DNA of 64,000 nt from Pyxidicoccus caerfyrddinensis. GTDB taxonomy: Bacteria > Myxococcota > Myxococcia > Myxococcales > Myxococcaceae. Within the stretch, counting starts at the first letter, position 1. The number at the start of each line of letters is the position of its first letter. Of this stretch, positions 17,583-27,136 are shown piece after piece. Position numbers and translations under genes: made by a program. The notes below the pieces were generated by a model, which saw nothing but the letters and a program-made list of their open reading frames with translations, was not told the DNA's origin and ran no database searches. The DNA lies in the NCBI RefSeq assembly GCF_010894405.1, contig NZ_JAAIYA010000019.1:156163-220162 (forward strand), in the 5' to 3' direction.

Positions 17583-17936
17583 GTGACGCGAGGTGCCGCC
17601 GTGGCGCAGTACAAGAGGCCGGAGAAGCGTGAGGAGCCGCTGGGCCTTCGTCTGACGAAGACGGAGAACGAGGAGTTGTTGAACGCCCTGGCCGAGGAGA
17701 AGAAGGACTCGGCCAACAAGGAGATGACGCGGACTGAGCTGGGCCAGCTCATCTGGACGGACGGGCTCGACCTGTACGCTGCGCGACAGGTCGCCGGCCC
17801 GGAGCGGGTCCGAGCCTTGGCCGCTCGCGCCTACGCAGGTGACGAGCGCGCCCTTCTGGCGGAAGCGCTCCGTCGCCTGCTGGAGTCCGCTGAGTCGCCC
17901 GTGCCGGAGAAGTCGGCGAAGAAGGGCGGCAAGTAG
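17583..17936 (+). CDS. Small basic protein, possible DNA-binding regulator
   Basis: 117 aa from GTG 17583, with GGAGG 7 nt upstream. Residues 20-55 (PLGLRLTKTENEELLNALAEE...MTRTELGQLIW) resemble a ribbon-helix-helix or Arc-like pattern of strand plus two helices, but the match is loose. The C-terminus is rich in Lys/Gly. It is divergent from the bet cluster, a position common for regulators of phage early genes. Confidence 0.45.
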   Translation: MTRGAAVAQYKRPEKREEPLGLRLTKTENEELLNALAEEKKDSANKEMTRTELGQLIWTDGLDLYAARQVAGPERVRALAARAYAGDERALLAEALRRLLESAESPVPEKSAKKGGK

Positions 17937-17971
17937 ATGGGCAGCCGAGCGGCCGAGCGCGAGAGGGCCTC

Positions 17972-18784
17972 ATGAATAAGGGCACCCGCAGAACGTCAGG
18001 GGTAGGGCAACGATCGGACGGGACCGAGCAGCACCACTACGTCTCGAAGCTGCGCGATCTACCGGGCTTCGGCCGGGTGTACCTCGCGTTTGCTCGCGAC
18101 ACTGAAGCACCGGCCATCGTGCAGGCGTACACCGGCCGCCAGCAGCCTCTCCCCGCCGGGCTGGAGCTGCTCGTGAGCACGGGTGATGAGCCGCGCAACC
18201 TGACTGTGGAGGTCCGCGGCACTGGCGGCCCGCTGGTGGACGCACTCGAGGACGCCAGCAACCTCCTGGACGCGGCCCTGTCGCGTCCTGAGACGATGAC
18301 GCACCTGCAGCGCAGGCGGCGCGCGCGTGGACGCACGCACCGGACGGCCTGGCTTGGGTGGGCCAGCGCCGGTGTGAGCCTCTCCCTCGCAGCGGGCTTG
18401 GCGCTGTGTCTGCTGTCTCGTGACGCGCAGCCGCCCGGCGAATCCCACGAGCCGATAGCCCAGGCCTCGGTGCCCAAGGAGGCCGTAGAGGACGTGCCTC
18501 TGCCGACGGAGGTTGCGAGCTGGGCCAACGTTCTCGGTAGCAGTAGCGATCGCGAGCCACTCACCATCCGGAAGCGGTATGTCATTCCGGACAAACCGCT
18601 CAAGGGGCAGGACACGCCGCCGTGCCTGCGCGGGCACGTAGCCATCAACGGCGGGTGCTGGGTGCGCCTGAAGGATGACGCGCCGAACTGTCCTGAGGGG
18701 AGTGCCGAATACAAGGGAGGCTGCTACCTGCCTGTGAAGGGGGAGAAGCCGGGATCCGTGAGCATCGACCGGAGCCGGCCGTGA
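17972..18784 (+). CDS. Membrane protein with a myxobacterial kinase-type Cys tail
   Basis: 270 aa. Residues 1-115 are cytoplasmic and unrecognised. A single membrane segment spans about residues 127-150 (WLGWASAGVSLSLAAGLALCLL). The C-terminal ~50 residues read PPCLRGHVAINGGCW...CPEGSAEYKGGCYLPV, the Cys-rich tail found at the end of many myxobacterial membrane Ser/Thr kinases. No kinase domain is present, so this is the tail and anchor on a different N-terminus. ATG 17972 has GAGAGGG upstream. Its stop overlaps the next start by 4 nt (GTGA). Confidence 0.6.
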   Translation: MNKGTRRTSGVGQRSDGTEQHHYVSKLRDLPGFGRVYLAFARDTEAPAIVQAYTGRQQPLPAGLELLVSTGDEPRNLTVEVRGTGGPLVDALEDASNLLDAALSRPETMTHLQRRRRARGRTHRTAWLGWASAGVSLSLAAGLALCLLSRDAQPPGESHEPIAQASVPKEAVEDVPLPTEVASWANVLGSSSDREPLTIRKRYVIPDKPLKGQDTPPCLRGHVAINGGCWVRLKDDAPNCPEGSAEYKGGCYLPVKGEKPGSVSIDRSRP

Positions 18785-19065
18785 CCGTTCCGGCTGTGAC
18801 TCTCGGACAGGTGCGCGAAGGGAAGACCGCGAAGCCGTTCCCGCCTCGAGTCGAGCGCGTCAGCATCGCCGGCGAAGGTAACGGTACCTTCCGAGTGCTG
18901 CGCCCTGGTCATGCCCCCGCGTGGCTCAAGCCCGGAACCATCGCCCGCCGCTGGCCCGTCGTCGTCAAAGGTGGCGCCACGGCGAAGGCGCCCGCTGTGC
19001 GATACGAACTCGACCCATCGGCCAAGACGAAGCAGCAGCGCACCGGGAAAACAGGAGGCAAGTGA
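18781..19065 (+). CDS. Small hypothetical protein, coupled to neighbours
   Basis: 94 aa from GTG 18781, which overlaps the preceding stop. It has a beta-rich core (VERVSIAGEGNGTFRVLRPG...ARRWPVVV) and a basic tail. Its core resembles residues 20-65 of the next protein (GRFRVIYPSG...ASRFPVVVV), so the two probably share a small domain and arose by duplication. The stop overlaps the next ATG by one base. Confidence 0.5.
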   Translation: MTVPAVTLGQVREGKTAKPFPPRVERVSIAGEGNGTFRVLRPGHAPAWLKPGTIARRWPVVVKGGATAKAPAVRYELDPSAKTKQQRTGKTGGK

Positions 19066-19451
19066 TGGGCGTCAATGCCAGGGGAGTCCAGGAGGGGCAA
19101 ACGCGGCAGGACCCGAATGCAATCGGGCGCTACACCGTTACCGTCACCATCGGAAAGAGGGAGGCTGACGGACGGTTCCGGGTCATCTACCCGAGCGGTG
19201 CCGTAAAGCGCCAATCGGCCGCTACCATTGCCTCACGGTTCCCGGTCGTGGTCGTGACGAGGCGGGCCATCCTTGAACGGGAGCCGACAGCGGAGGCGCT
19301 GGAGACAGAGGTGCAGCGCCTGCGCGCGTGGCAGATAGAGGCGATTGCCCTGCTGAGTACGGCTGTCACCTACGTCCCCCAGAACAAGCCCACGCTCCGG
19401 AAGCGGATTGCGGACTGCATTGCCAGCGCCGCCAAGGAACCCACGCCGTGA
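19065..19451 (+). CDS. Small hypothetical protein with a domain shared with its neighbour
   Basis: 128 aa from ATG 19065, with AGGAGG 8 nt upstream. Residues 20-65 repeat the beta-rich unit of the upstream protein (DGRFRVIYPSGAVKRQSAATIASRFPVVV). The remainder is helical (ETEVQRLRAWQIEAIALLSTAV). Its stop overlaps the start of the 28-codon membrane peptide gene by 4 nt. Confidence 0.5.
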   Translation: MGVNARGVQEGQTRQDPNAIGRYTVTVTIGKREADGRFRVIYPSGAVKRQSAATIASRFPVVVVTRRAILEREPTAEALETEVQRLRAWQIEAIALLSTAVTYVPQNKPTLRKRIADCIASAAKEPTP

Positions 19452-19534
19452 GCCGTAGGCGGATGGTCCTCGGCAAACTGCTGGGACTCATCGTCTGGAT
19501 CCCCATCGCAGGCGTCATGTACATCGTCGGCTAG
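19448..19534 (+). CDS. 28-residue membrane peptide
   Basis: GTG 19448 overlaps the preceding TGA (GTGA). The peptide starts SRRRMVLGKLLG, continues with a hydrophobic stretch (LIVWIPIAGVMYIVG) and stops at 19534. A basic start followed by a single hydrophobic helix fits a single-pass membrane peptide. The 4-nt overlap and matching high-GC codon use are the support. Role unknown. Confidence 0.45.
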   Translation: MSRRRMVLGKLLGLIVWIPIAGVMYIVG

Positions 19535-19881
19535 CGGGTATTCGCCGAGAAAGGCACTCCCCTGGAGCGGTGCTTACGCGGCAAGACTCCGAGCGAGTTC
19601 TCCGACCAAGACCAGCGCTCCCTGACGGTGCTGTTCAGGATGTACGCCATCGTGAGTGCGCTGCAGCTGCGGAGAGGAACTCGAAGCCATGATGCCCCAG
19701 TCCGCCGCGCCACCTGCGTGTCCATGCGCGCCAAGCCCGGCCTGTCCGCGCCCGCCGTGACGCAGGCACGTGCTGTTCCGCCGCTGTGCGCCTGGCGTGC
19801 AGTTGCGGCAGCGCATGGGGCTGCGACGACCACGGCGAGCATCACGGTCAGCATGAGGACGCGGGCACCAAGGTGCTCCAT
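19531..19881 (-). CDS. Possible exported protein, weak
   Basis: 116 aa from ATG 19881. Residues 1-24 look like a signal peptide (LMLTVMLAVVVAAPCAAA). The rest is Arg/Ser/Thr-rich without a domain, and no good ribosome binding site is visible. The segment could be a decayed gene. It slightly overlaps the convergent 28-residue peptide gene. Confidence 0.25.
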   Translation of the reverse strand: MEHLGARVLMLTVMLAVVVAAPCAAATARQAHSGGTARACVTAGADRPGLARMDTQVARRTGASWLRVPLRSCSALTMAYILNSTVRERWSWSENSLGVLPRKHRSRGVPFSANTR

Positions 19882-20526
19882 TCGCTCGGGCTGCTTACGT
19901 GTAGCAGTCGGGCTTGACAGCGCCCGCACAGCGGGTGCACCTTGCATGGTGAAGCACGTAGTACCTCGCTGGGGCTTCGGCTCAGGTAAGCAGCGAGACA
20001 CCAACCCAGACTTCTGAGCGCCGGTGGCACCACTGCGGTGGACCACTCGCGTTCCGGCTCCCGCTGCCAGTCTTACCTCTGTCAGCGCGGAGCCGTCTTT
20101 CCGGGGTTACGCAGTGCTCGCCCAGCTAGAACCAGCACAGAGCCGAGTCGCCGAGCATGGCGCCCCCAGCCCGCAGTCCGCCTCTGGAGGGGCTATGGCT
20201 ACGTCGCGCGTCGCCGTCCGACTATGCAGCCCGCCCGCGCATGCGGCATTGAGCGCCACCCCGGTGCCTCCCGCTCTCCGAAGCTGGACGGTGCGTCCAG
20301 CGTCTGCACTGTCCGCGCCCTCGCAGCACGCGCTCGTGCGCGTGCCTGCGGGCGCCTGTCACCTCACTTCCGCACTCGACGTCGTTGGGCATGCTCAACG
20401 CCCATGCCCGCCGTGAATTGGCGCGGTGGTTGCTGATGTAGGCGCGCACGCGCATGGCGGAACCGCGCCCGCCCCGTAGGGTTGTCTTACGACGTTGAAC
20501 CTGATAGGTTGTTCAGTGGGGTGGCA
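19882..20526. other. Non-coding or decayed stretch before the recombination module
   Basis: 645 bases with open frames on both strands that have inconsistent codon use and no start signals. I see no recognisable protein. Near the end lies a short inverted repeat, AACCT GAT AGGTT (20498-20510), 17 nt before the excisionase start, which could be an operator or recombinase binding site. Confidence 0.4.
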
Positions 20527-20805
20527 ATGAGGAGCGGGGGTGAGGATATGGGCAACTGCGATGGTGGTTCCAACAACTCCGGTGCCTCTGGCAACGCGCG
20601 CCCTTCGCTCGTCGTCGTGCCCGAGGGAGGACTGTGGACAGCGGCTGACGTGGCCGCCTACCTCAGCCTCTCCGTCGACTGGGTGTGGAAGCAGGTGCGG
20701 TGCAATTCGGGCCTGCCCTTCATCCGCCTCGGCCGCAACGTGCGCTTCGACCCGGACAAGGTGAAGGCATGGCTGGCAGCTCAGCCGCAGGGAGGCAAGC
20801 AGTGA
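20527..20805 (+). CDS. Excisionase-like helix-turn-helix protein
   Basis: 92 aa from ATG 20527 (GGGG 5-6 nt upstream); TTG 20482 and ATG 20548 are alternatives. Residues 30-85 form a MerR/excisionase-type winged helix: LWTAADVAAYLSLSVDWVWKQV...LPFIRLGRNVRFDPDKVKAWL. Such proteins bend DNA at attachment sites and steer the adjacent recombinase toward excision. Its stop overlaps the integrase start by 4 nt, so the two are made together. Confidence 0.8.
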   Translation: MRSGGEDMGNCDGGSNNSGASGNARPSLVVVPEGGLWTAADVAAYLSLSVDWVWKQVRCNSGLPFIRLGRNVRFDPDKVKAWLAAQPQGGKQ

Positions 20806-22021
20806 AGCCCGGGGCGTACTTCAGGCCCAACAAGGAGGGCAAGGCGGTGCTTGCCGCGAGCAAGCGCCTGCAGCGGCGCGCGCCGGAGTACGGCACCTGG
20901 TGGGTGCGCTACACCGACTCGGCCGGGGTGGTGCGCCGTGAGCGGTGCAGCGAGGTGATGCAGGAGGCAGCGCATAAGCGCGCCATGGAACTGCACCTCC
21001 TCGCCGAACGCCGTCGGAAGGGGCTCGAGGTAGACGCCCTCAACATCATCCCCTGCCGGAGGATGCACGAGCTCTACTTGGAGGCGCACGCGCACCTGAG
21101 CAGCCAGGCGCCGATGCGCAGCCAAGTGAAGAACTGGTTCGACCCGCACTTCGGCAGCACCCCCACGGCGGACGTCACCCCGGCCGACTGCGAGGCGCTG
21201 CTCACCAAGGCGCGGAAGGCGGGGCAGAAGCCCGCCACGGTGCGGCAGCTCCACATCCGCGGGCGCCTCATTTGGAAGTACGCCGTCAACCGGCTCCGCG
21301 CGGCGAAGGAGAATCCGTGGAACAGCGTAGTGCGCCCCACGGTGCCGAAGGTGCCCGTCGTCTTCCTCTCACGAGAGCAGGTGAACGGCATCCTTGACGC
21401 GGCGGGCCCGTTTCGCTTCCTCCTCCTCCTGGCGGTACTAACCGGCGGGCGGCGTGGCGAATTCGGGGGGCTGCGCTGGGATGACTTCCACCTGGACGAG
21501 GGCCCGACGGGCACCGTCCACTACCGGCGCAGCTGGGCGCGAAGCACCACCAAGGGCAGCAAGGCGCGGGTGGTGCCGCTGCACCCGGTGCTACTCCCGG
21601 AGATTGAGCGCGCACGGCGGGCGGCTACGTCGGAGTTCGTTTTCCCGGCGCCGCGCAAGGGCGGCATGCGGCACGAGGCGTGGCACACCGCGAAGCTGGT
21701 GCGCAGCATCGCCCGGCGCGCGGGCGTGGAGTTGCCCAGGGGCACGACCTTCCACACCCTCCGCAAGACGTTCCTGACGCACCTGATTCGGGACACAGGC
21801 GGGGACATCGCCACCGCGCAGCAGCTGGCCGGGCACTCCACGCCGGCCGTCACCGCCACGTACTATGTCGGGCGAGACGTCGAGCACATGGCCAGCCGTG
21901 TCGCCGCGCTGCGCCTGGTGGGCGTGGCGGCGGCTGAGCACACCACGGACACACGGGCGGCAACTGGCACCGCCGATGCTTTAGGAAACAACGAAAAGGA
22001 GGAGCAAATGCAGGGGGTTAC

Positions 22022-23542
<1,521 letters not shown>

Positions 23543-23671
23543 GGCGGGCATTCCCGGCGACGGGCCACGGGGCGCGGCCCCTCGCGGGCGGATGACACAA
23601 TTTCACGGAAAATATTTGGAGATTCAAGGGTTTCCGAGACCGCACCGGGTGTCACGGATGGGACAAATGCT

Positions 23672-23701
23672 TTGACTCGCCTGCCCTACTGCGACTAGAC
23701 G
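23672..23701 (+). promoter_or_regulatory. Candidate sigma-70-type promoter of the Pal/che genes
   Basis: TTGACT at 23672-23677 and TAGACG at 23696-23701 are 18 nt apart, 60 nt before the lipoprotein start. The -35 is good, the -10 weak. The region between the divergent genes is AT-rich around 23595-23630, which fits promoters in both directions. Confidence 0.35.
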
Positions 23702-23761
23702 CGTCGCATCCTGCCCGCGCGAGCGGGCGTGTATTCGTTTTTCACGAATTCGGGAGGAATG

Positions 23762-24511
23762 ATGCGTCGGATTACCCTTTGGGCGGGGCTCTCCCTCGCC
23801 ATGGCCGTGCTCACCGGCTGCCCCCCTTCGTACCCCAACTGCAAGGATGACTCGACCTGCACCGAGAAGGGCGAGGTCTGTGTCCAGGGGACGTGCCAGG
23901 AGTGCGCCACCGACGCGAACTGCAAGGAGGGCTTCGCCTGCCAGGCCAACAAGTGCGCCCCCAAGCCGCCGGAGTGCACCACGGACGCGGCCTGCGGCAG
24001 CGGCAAGATCTGCGAGGCCGGCAAGTGCGCCGAGGCGCAGTGCAAGGATGACTCGGCGTGCGGTGGTGGCAAGTGCCAGGCCGGCCGTTGCCAGGCGCCG
24101 ACGGACACCTGCTCCGCGAACACCGACTGCGGTGAGGGCCAGGAGTGCCAGGCCGGCAAGTGCGTGACGGCCTCCGCGGACAAGTGCGACTGGAGCCCCA
24201 TCCGCTTCGGCTTCAACGAGTCCTCGCTGTCCTCCGAGGCCCAGCAGCGCCTGTCGGGCCTGGCCACCTGCATGAAGACGGGTCAGCAGGGCGCCCTCAC
24301 GCTCGCCGGGCATGCGGACGAGCGCGGCACCGAGGAGTACAACCTCCAGCTGTCCAACCGCCGCGCGGCGTCCGTGAAGCGGTACCTGACGGACCTGGGC
24401 GTGAAGGGCAACCAGCTGAAGACGGTGGGTTATGGTGAGACCCGCCCCGTCAGCAACGCCTCCAGCGAGGAGTCGTGGTCGGAGAACCGGCGCGTCGAGT
24501 TCCAGCGCTAG
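23762..24511 (+). CDS. OmpA/Pal-like lipoprotein with a Cys-rich N-terminal domain
   Basis: 249 aa from ATG 23762, with GGGAGG 4-5 nt upstream; ATG 23759 is too close to that site. Lipobox LTGC at about residues 17-20. Residues 25-140 hold EGF-like or Dickkopf-like Cys repeats (C..D..C.....C..G.C). Residues 145-249 form an OmpA peptidoglycan-binding domain (RFGFNESSLSSEAQQ...LAGHADERGTEEYNLQLSNRRA...GYGETRPV). It should be anchored in the outer membrane and bind the cell wall. It is 24 nt upstream of cheW and could be co-transcribed. The mix of Cys repeats and Pal domain is typical of myxobacteria. Confidence 0.85.
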   Translation: MRRITLWAGLSLAMAVLTGCPPSYPNCKDDSTCTEKGEVCVQGTCQECATDANCKEGFACQANKCAPKPPECTTDAACGSGKICEAGKCAEAQCKDDSACGGGKCQAGRCQAPTDTCSANTDCGEGQECQAGKCVTASADKCDWSPIRFGFNESSLSSEAQQRLSGLATCMKTGQQGALTLAGHADERGTEEYNLQLSNRRAASVKRYLTDLGVKGNQLKTVGYGETRPVSNASSEESWSENRRVEFQR

Positions 24512-24535
24512 TTCTGGGGTAGGCTGGCGCGCGTC

Positions 24536-24970
24536 ATGGCCGTCCACGAGCCGGAAGCGCGTCAGTCGTATCTCGTCTTTGCCTGCGGTAGCAGCTGGTA
24601 CGCGGTCCCCGCGGAGACAGCGGCGGAGGTTGTCACCTTCCCCGAGCTCACGCGGGTACCGGGCGCTCCGGCCCACCTGCTCGGCGTGTTCGCCCACCGG
24701 GGAGAAGTCATCCCGGTGGTGGACATGGGCCTGCTGGTGGGCGGCGCCAGTCAGTCGTCGCGGCGGGCGGTGCTGGTGCGCCTGCCCCGCGGCACCCTCG
24801 CCCTCACGGCCAGCACGGTGGCCGGCGTCTCCCCGGTGACGGGTACGCTGGACCCGCTCGGCCCCACGGGCGTCCACGTCCACCTGCGCGGCCCCGCCAA
24901 GAGCGGCCCCCGGGACGTGGCCGTCATCGACCCCGAAGGCCTCTTCGACCACCTCAGCCAGGGCGCCTGA
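24536..24970 (+). CDS. cheW: CheW adaptor protein
   Basis: 144 aa, a single CheW fold (SYLVFACGSSWYAVPAETAAEVV...HLLGVFAHRGEVIPVVDMGLLVG). CheW links chemoreceptors to the CheA kinase in the cytoplasmic signalling array. The next gene begins 3 nt after its stop. First dedicated gene of the chemosensory operon. Confidence 0.85.
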   Translation: MAVHEPEARQSYLVFACGSSWYAVPAETAAEVVTFPELTRVPGAPAHLLGVFAHRGEVIPVVDMGLLVGGASQSSRRAVLVRLPRGTLALTASTVAGVSPVTGTLDPLGPTGVHVHLRGPAKSGPRDVAVIDPEGLFDHLSQGA

Positions 24971-24973
24971 GTC

Positions 24974-25339
24974 ATGGGCCCCCCTGACGTGCGCGGCATG
25001 CTCCTGTGTCACGCGGGGCCGCACCGGCTCGCCTTCCACGCGCACGAGGTGGCCGCCATCGCCATGCCGGAAGGCCGGGACGCGGCCTCCGCCCGCAGGG
25101 CCTTCCACGCCCCGGACGGCGCCGCCCGCGTGCTGGTGTCCGCGTCGGGCGGGGCGGTGGGCGTGGACACGCTGGAGATTGAAGCCGAGCCGCACCCGCT
25201 GCTGCCCGCGCCGCCGGTGGCGGTGGCCGCGTCGGGTGGGAGTCTGCGAGGCTTCGTCCTGGTGCAGGGGCGGCTGTGGCCGCTGGTGGGGCTGGTGGAC
25301 TTCGAGCGCTTCCTGCGCGGACTCGTGGAGGGGGAATGA
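24974..25339 (+). CDS. Divergent CheW-like protein
   Basis: 121 aa. It keeps CheW-like features (LLCHAGPHRLAFHAHEVAAIAMP at the start, RGFVLVQGRLWPLVGLVDFERFL at the end) but is shorter and lacks the usual central strand pattern. It may be a second adaptor tuned to one receptor or a degraded paralogue. Its stop overlaps the first MCP start by 4 nt (ATGA). Confidence 0.6.
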   Translation: MGPPDVRGMLLCHAGPHRLAFHAHEVAAIAMPEGRDAASARRAFHAPDGAARVLVSASGGAVGVDTLEIEAEPHPLLPAPPVAVAASGGSLRGFVLVQGRLWPLVGLVDFERFLRGLVEGE

Positions 25340-27129
25340 AGGCGCCGGAAGGCTTGAGGGGGCTGGCCCGGTGGACGGCGCGTCCGGCGCTGCTGGGCAC
25401 CTCCGTGGGTACGGGGTTGGGGCTGTTGCACGCGCTCTTCACGGACTCGGTTCCGGCAGGCGGGTGGGGCGTCCTGCTCGGGCAGATGGGGCTGATGCTG
25501 GCGCTGTCGCTCTGGCTCATCGGCGTGTACAGCCGGCGCTCGCTGCGCGTGTTGTACGCGCTGGGCGAGGCGCGGCTGCCGCCGACGCCGGAGCACCTGC
25601 GTGACGCGCTGCTGGAGGCCCGCGTCTTCCCCGAGCGGTGCTTTGCCTTCGTCCTCCAGAACTGGGTGGTCGGCTCGCTGCTCTTGGCGGTGCTCTTCGT
25701 CCCGCTGTCGGGCGCGGAGTGGACGCTGGGGCTGCGCATCGTCCTGGGCGGCGTGTCCCTGGGCCCGCTGAGCGCGCTCTTCATCTACCTGCTGGTGGCG
25801 CGCCGCGGGCGCAAGGCCGTGGAGTGGGTCGCCGCGCAGGGGCTGTCGCCGCTGGAGGTGGTGGCCGCGGTGCCGCCCCGGCGCATGCACATCCGCCGGC
25901 GCATGGTGCTCTTCACCGCCATCGCCGTGCTCAGCCCGTCCCTCTTCATCCTCGACGCCTCCGTCTCCCACACCCTGCGCACGATGGACCAGATGGTGGC
26001 GGTGGACTCGCCTGACGCGAAGGCGGCCGTGAAGCAGGAGCGGGACCGCGACGGCACCGGGATGGCGGTGGCGGGACTCGTGGCCCTGCTGGTGATGCTC
26101 ACCGCGTACCTGGGCGGCACCGTCATCGCCGAGCCGCTGCGCTCCATCACCGAGGACGCCACGCGCATCGCCCAGGGCGACTTGCGCCCGCCGCGCGTCA
26201 TCGCCGCGGAGGACGAGGTGTGGGCCACGTCGGCCGCCTTCGCGCAGATGCAGGCGCAACTGGGGCAGGCGCTCACCCAGCTGCGGCGCGCGGGCCTGCA
26301 GATTTCGACCACCACCGAGCAGCTGGTGGCCACCTCCGGAGAGCAGGAGTCCGGCGCGGACGAGCAGGCCAGCTCGCTCAACGTGACGAGCGCCACCACG
26401 GAGGAGCTGGCGCGCTCGGCGACGCAGATAGCGGGCAACGCCGAGTCCGTGTCCACCATCGCCGAGACGACCTTCGCCGCCGCGCAGACGGGCCAGCGCG
26501 GCGCGGCCGCCTTCCTCGGCTCCATGCAGCGCATGAAGGAGGACAACCAGGCCATCGCCGACGCGGTGGTGCGCCTCAACAAGCGCGTGCAGCAGATTGG
26601 CAAGGTGGTGGAGTTCATCAACGAGATTGCCGACAAGTCGGACCTGCTGGCGCTCAACGCGGAGCTGGAGGGCACCAAGGCGGGCGAGGTGGGGCGGGGC
26701 TTCTCGCTGGTGGCCGCGGAGATGCGCAGGCTCGCGGAGAACGTCATCCGCTCCACCAAGGCGATTGAGCAGCTCATCGAGGAGATTCGCGACGCGACGC
26801 ACGCGGCGGTGATGGCCACCGAGGCGGGGCTGAAGACGACGGACGCGGGCACCGTGCTGGCGGCCCAGGTGGACGAGAGCCTGAGCCTCATCCTCGAACT
26901 GGCGCGGCAGACCTCACACGCGGTGCGCAGCATCCACCTGGCCACGCAGCAGCAGCAGACGGGCACGGACCAGCTCGCCGCGGCCATGGGCGACATCCTG
27001 CGCGTCACGGAGCAGAACTCGGCGGCCACCAAGCAGATGGCGGCGGCCAACGCGGACCTGGCCTCACTCGCCCGCGACTTGAAGCGGGTGGTGGAGCGCT
27101 TCCACGTGGGCGCCGGGGAGAGGGTGTGA
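25336..27129 (+). CDS. Methyl-accepting chemotaxis protein
   Basis: 597 aa. Four to five hydrophobic segments occupy residues 20-235 with no large periplasmic domain, so sensing may be within the membrane. HAMP follows (GGTVIAEPLRSITEDATRIAQGDL), then the signalling hairpin with tip EFINEIADKSDLLALNAELEGTKAGEVGRGFSLVAAEMRRLA. The tip differs from the usual LLALNAAIEAARAGE. The protein ends FHVGAGERV without a CheR-binding pentapeptide. It starts in overlap with the CheW-like gene and precedes a paralogue by 7 nt. Confidence 0.88.
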   Translation: MKAPEGLRGLARWTARPALLGTSVGTGLGLLHALFTDSVPAGGWGVLLGQMGLMLALSLWLIGVYSRRSLRVLYALGEARLPPTPEHLRDALLEARVFPERCFAFVLQNWVVGSLLLAVLFVPLSGAEWTLGLRIVLGGVSLGPLSALFIYLLVARRGRKAVEWVAAQGLSPLEVVAAVPPRRMHIRRRMVLFTAIAVLSPSLFILDASVSHTLRTMDQMVAVDSPDAKAAVKQERDRDGTGMAVAGLVALLVMLTAYLGGTVIAEPLRSITEDATRIAQGDLRPPRVIAAEDEVWATSAAFAQMQAQLGQALTQLRRAGLQISTTTEQLVATSGEQESGADEQASSLNVTSATTEELARSATQIAGNAESVSTIAETTFAAAQTGQRGAAAFLGSMQRMKEDNQAIADAVVRLNKRVQQIGKVVEFINEIADKSDLLALNAELEGTKAGEVGRGFSLVAAEMRRLAENVIRSTKAIEQLIEEIRDATHAAVMATEAGLKTTDAGTVLAAQVDESLSLILELARQTSHAVRSIHLATQQQQTGTDQLAAAMGDILRVTEQNSAATKQMAAANADLASLARDLKRVVERFHVGAGERV

Positions 27130-27136
27130 GGGGGCC

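Noticed and set aside
20498..20510. Attachment core for the integrase
   Set aside because: The AACCT-GAT-AGGTT repeat is short and lies upstream of xis-int; the overlap with the host gene at 22022-22070 is a much better candidate.
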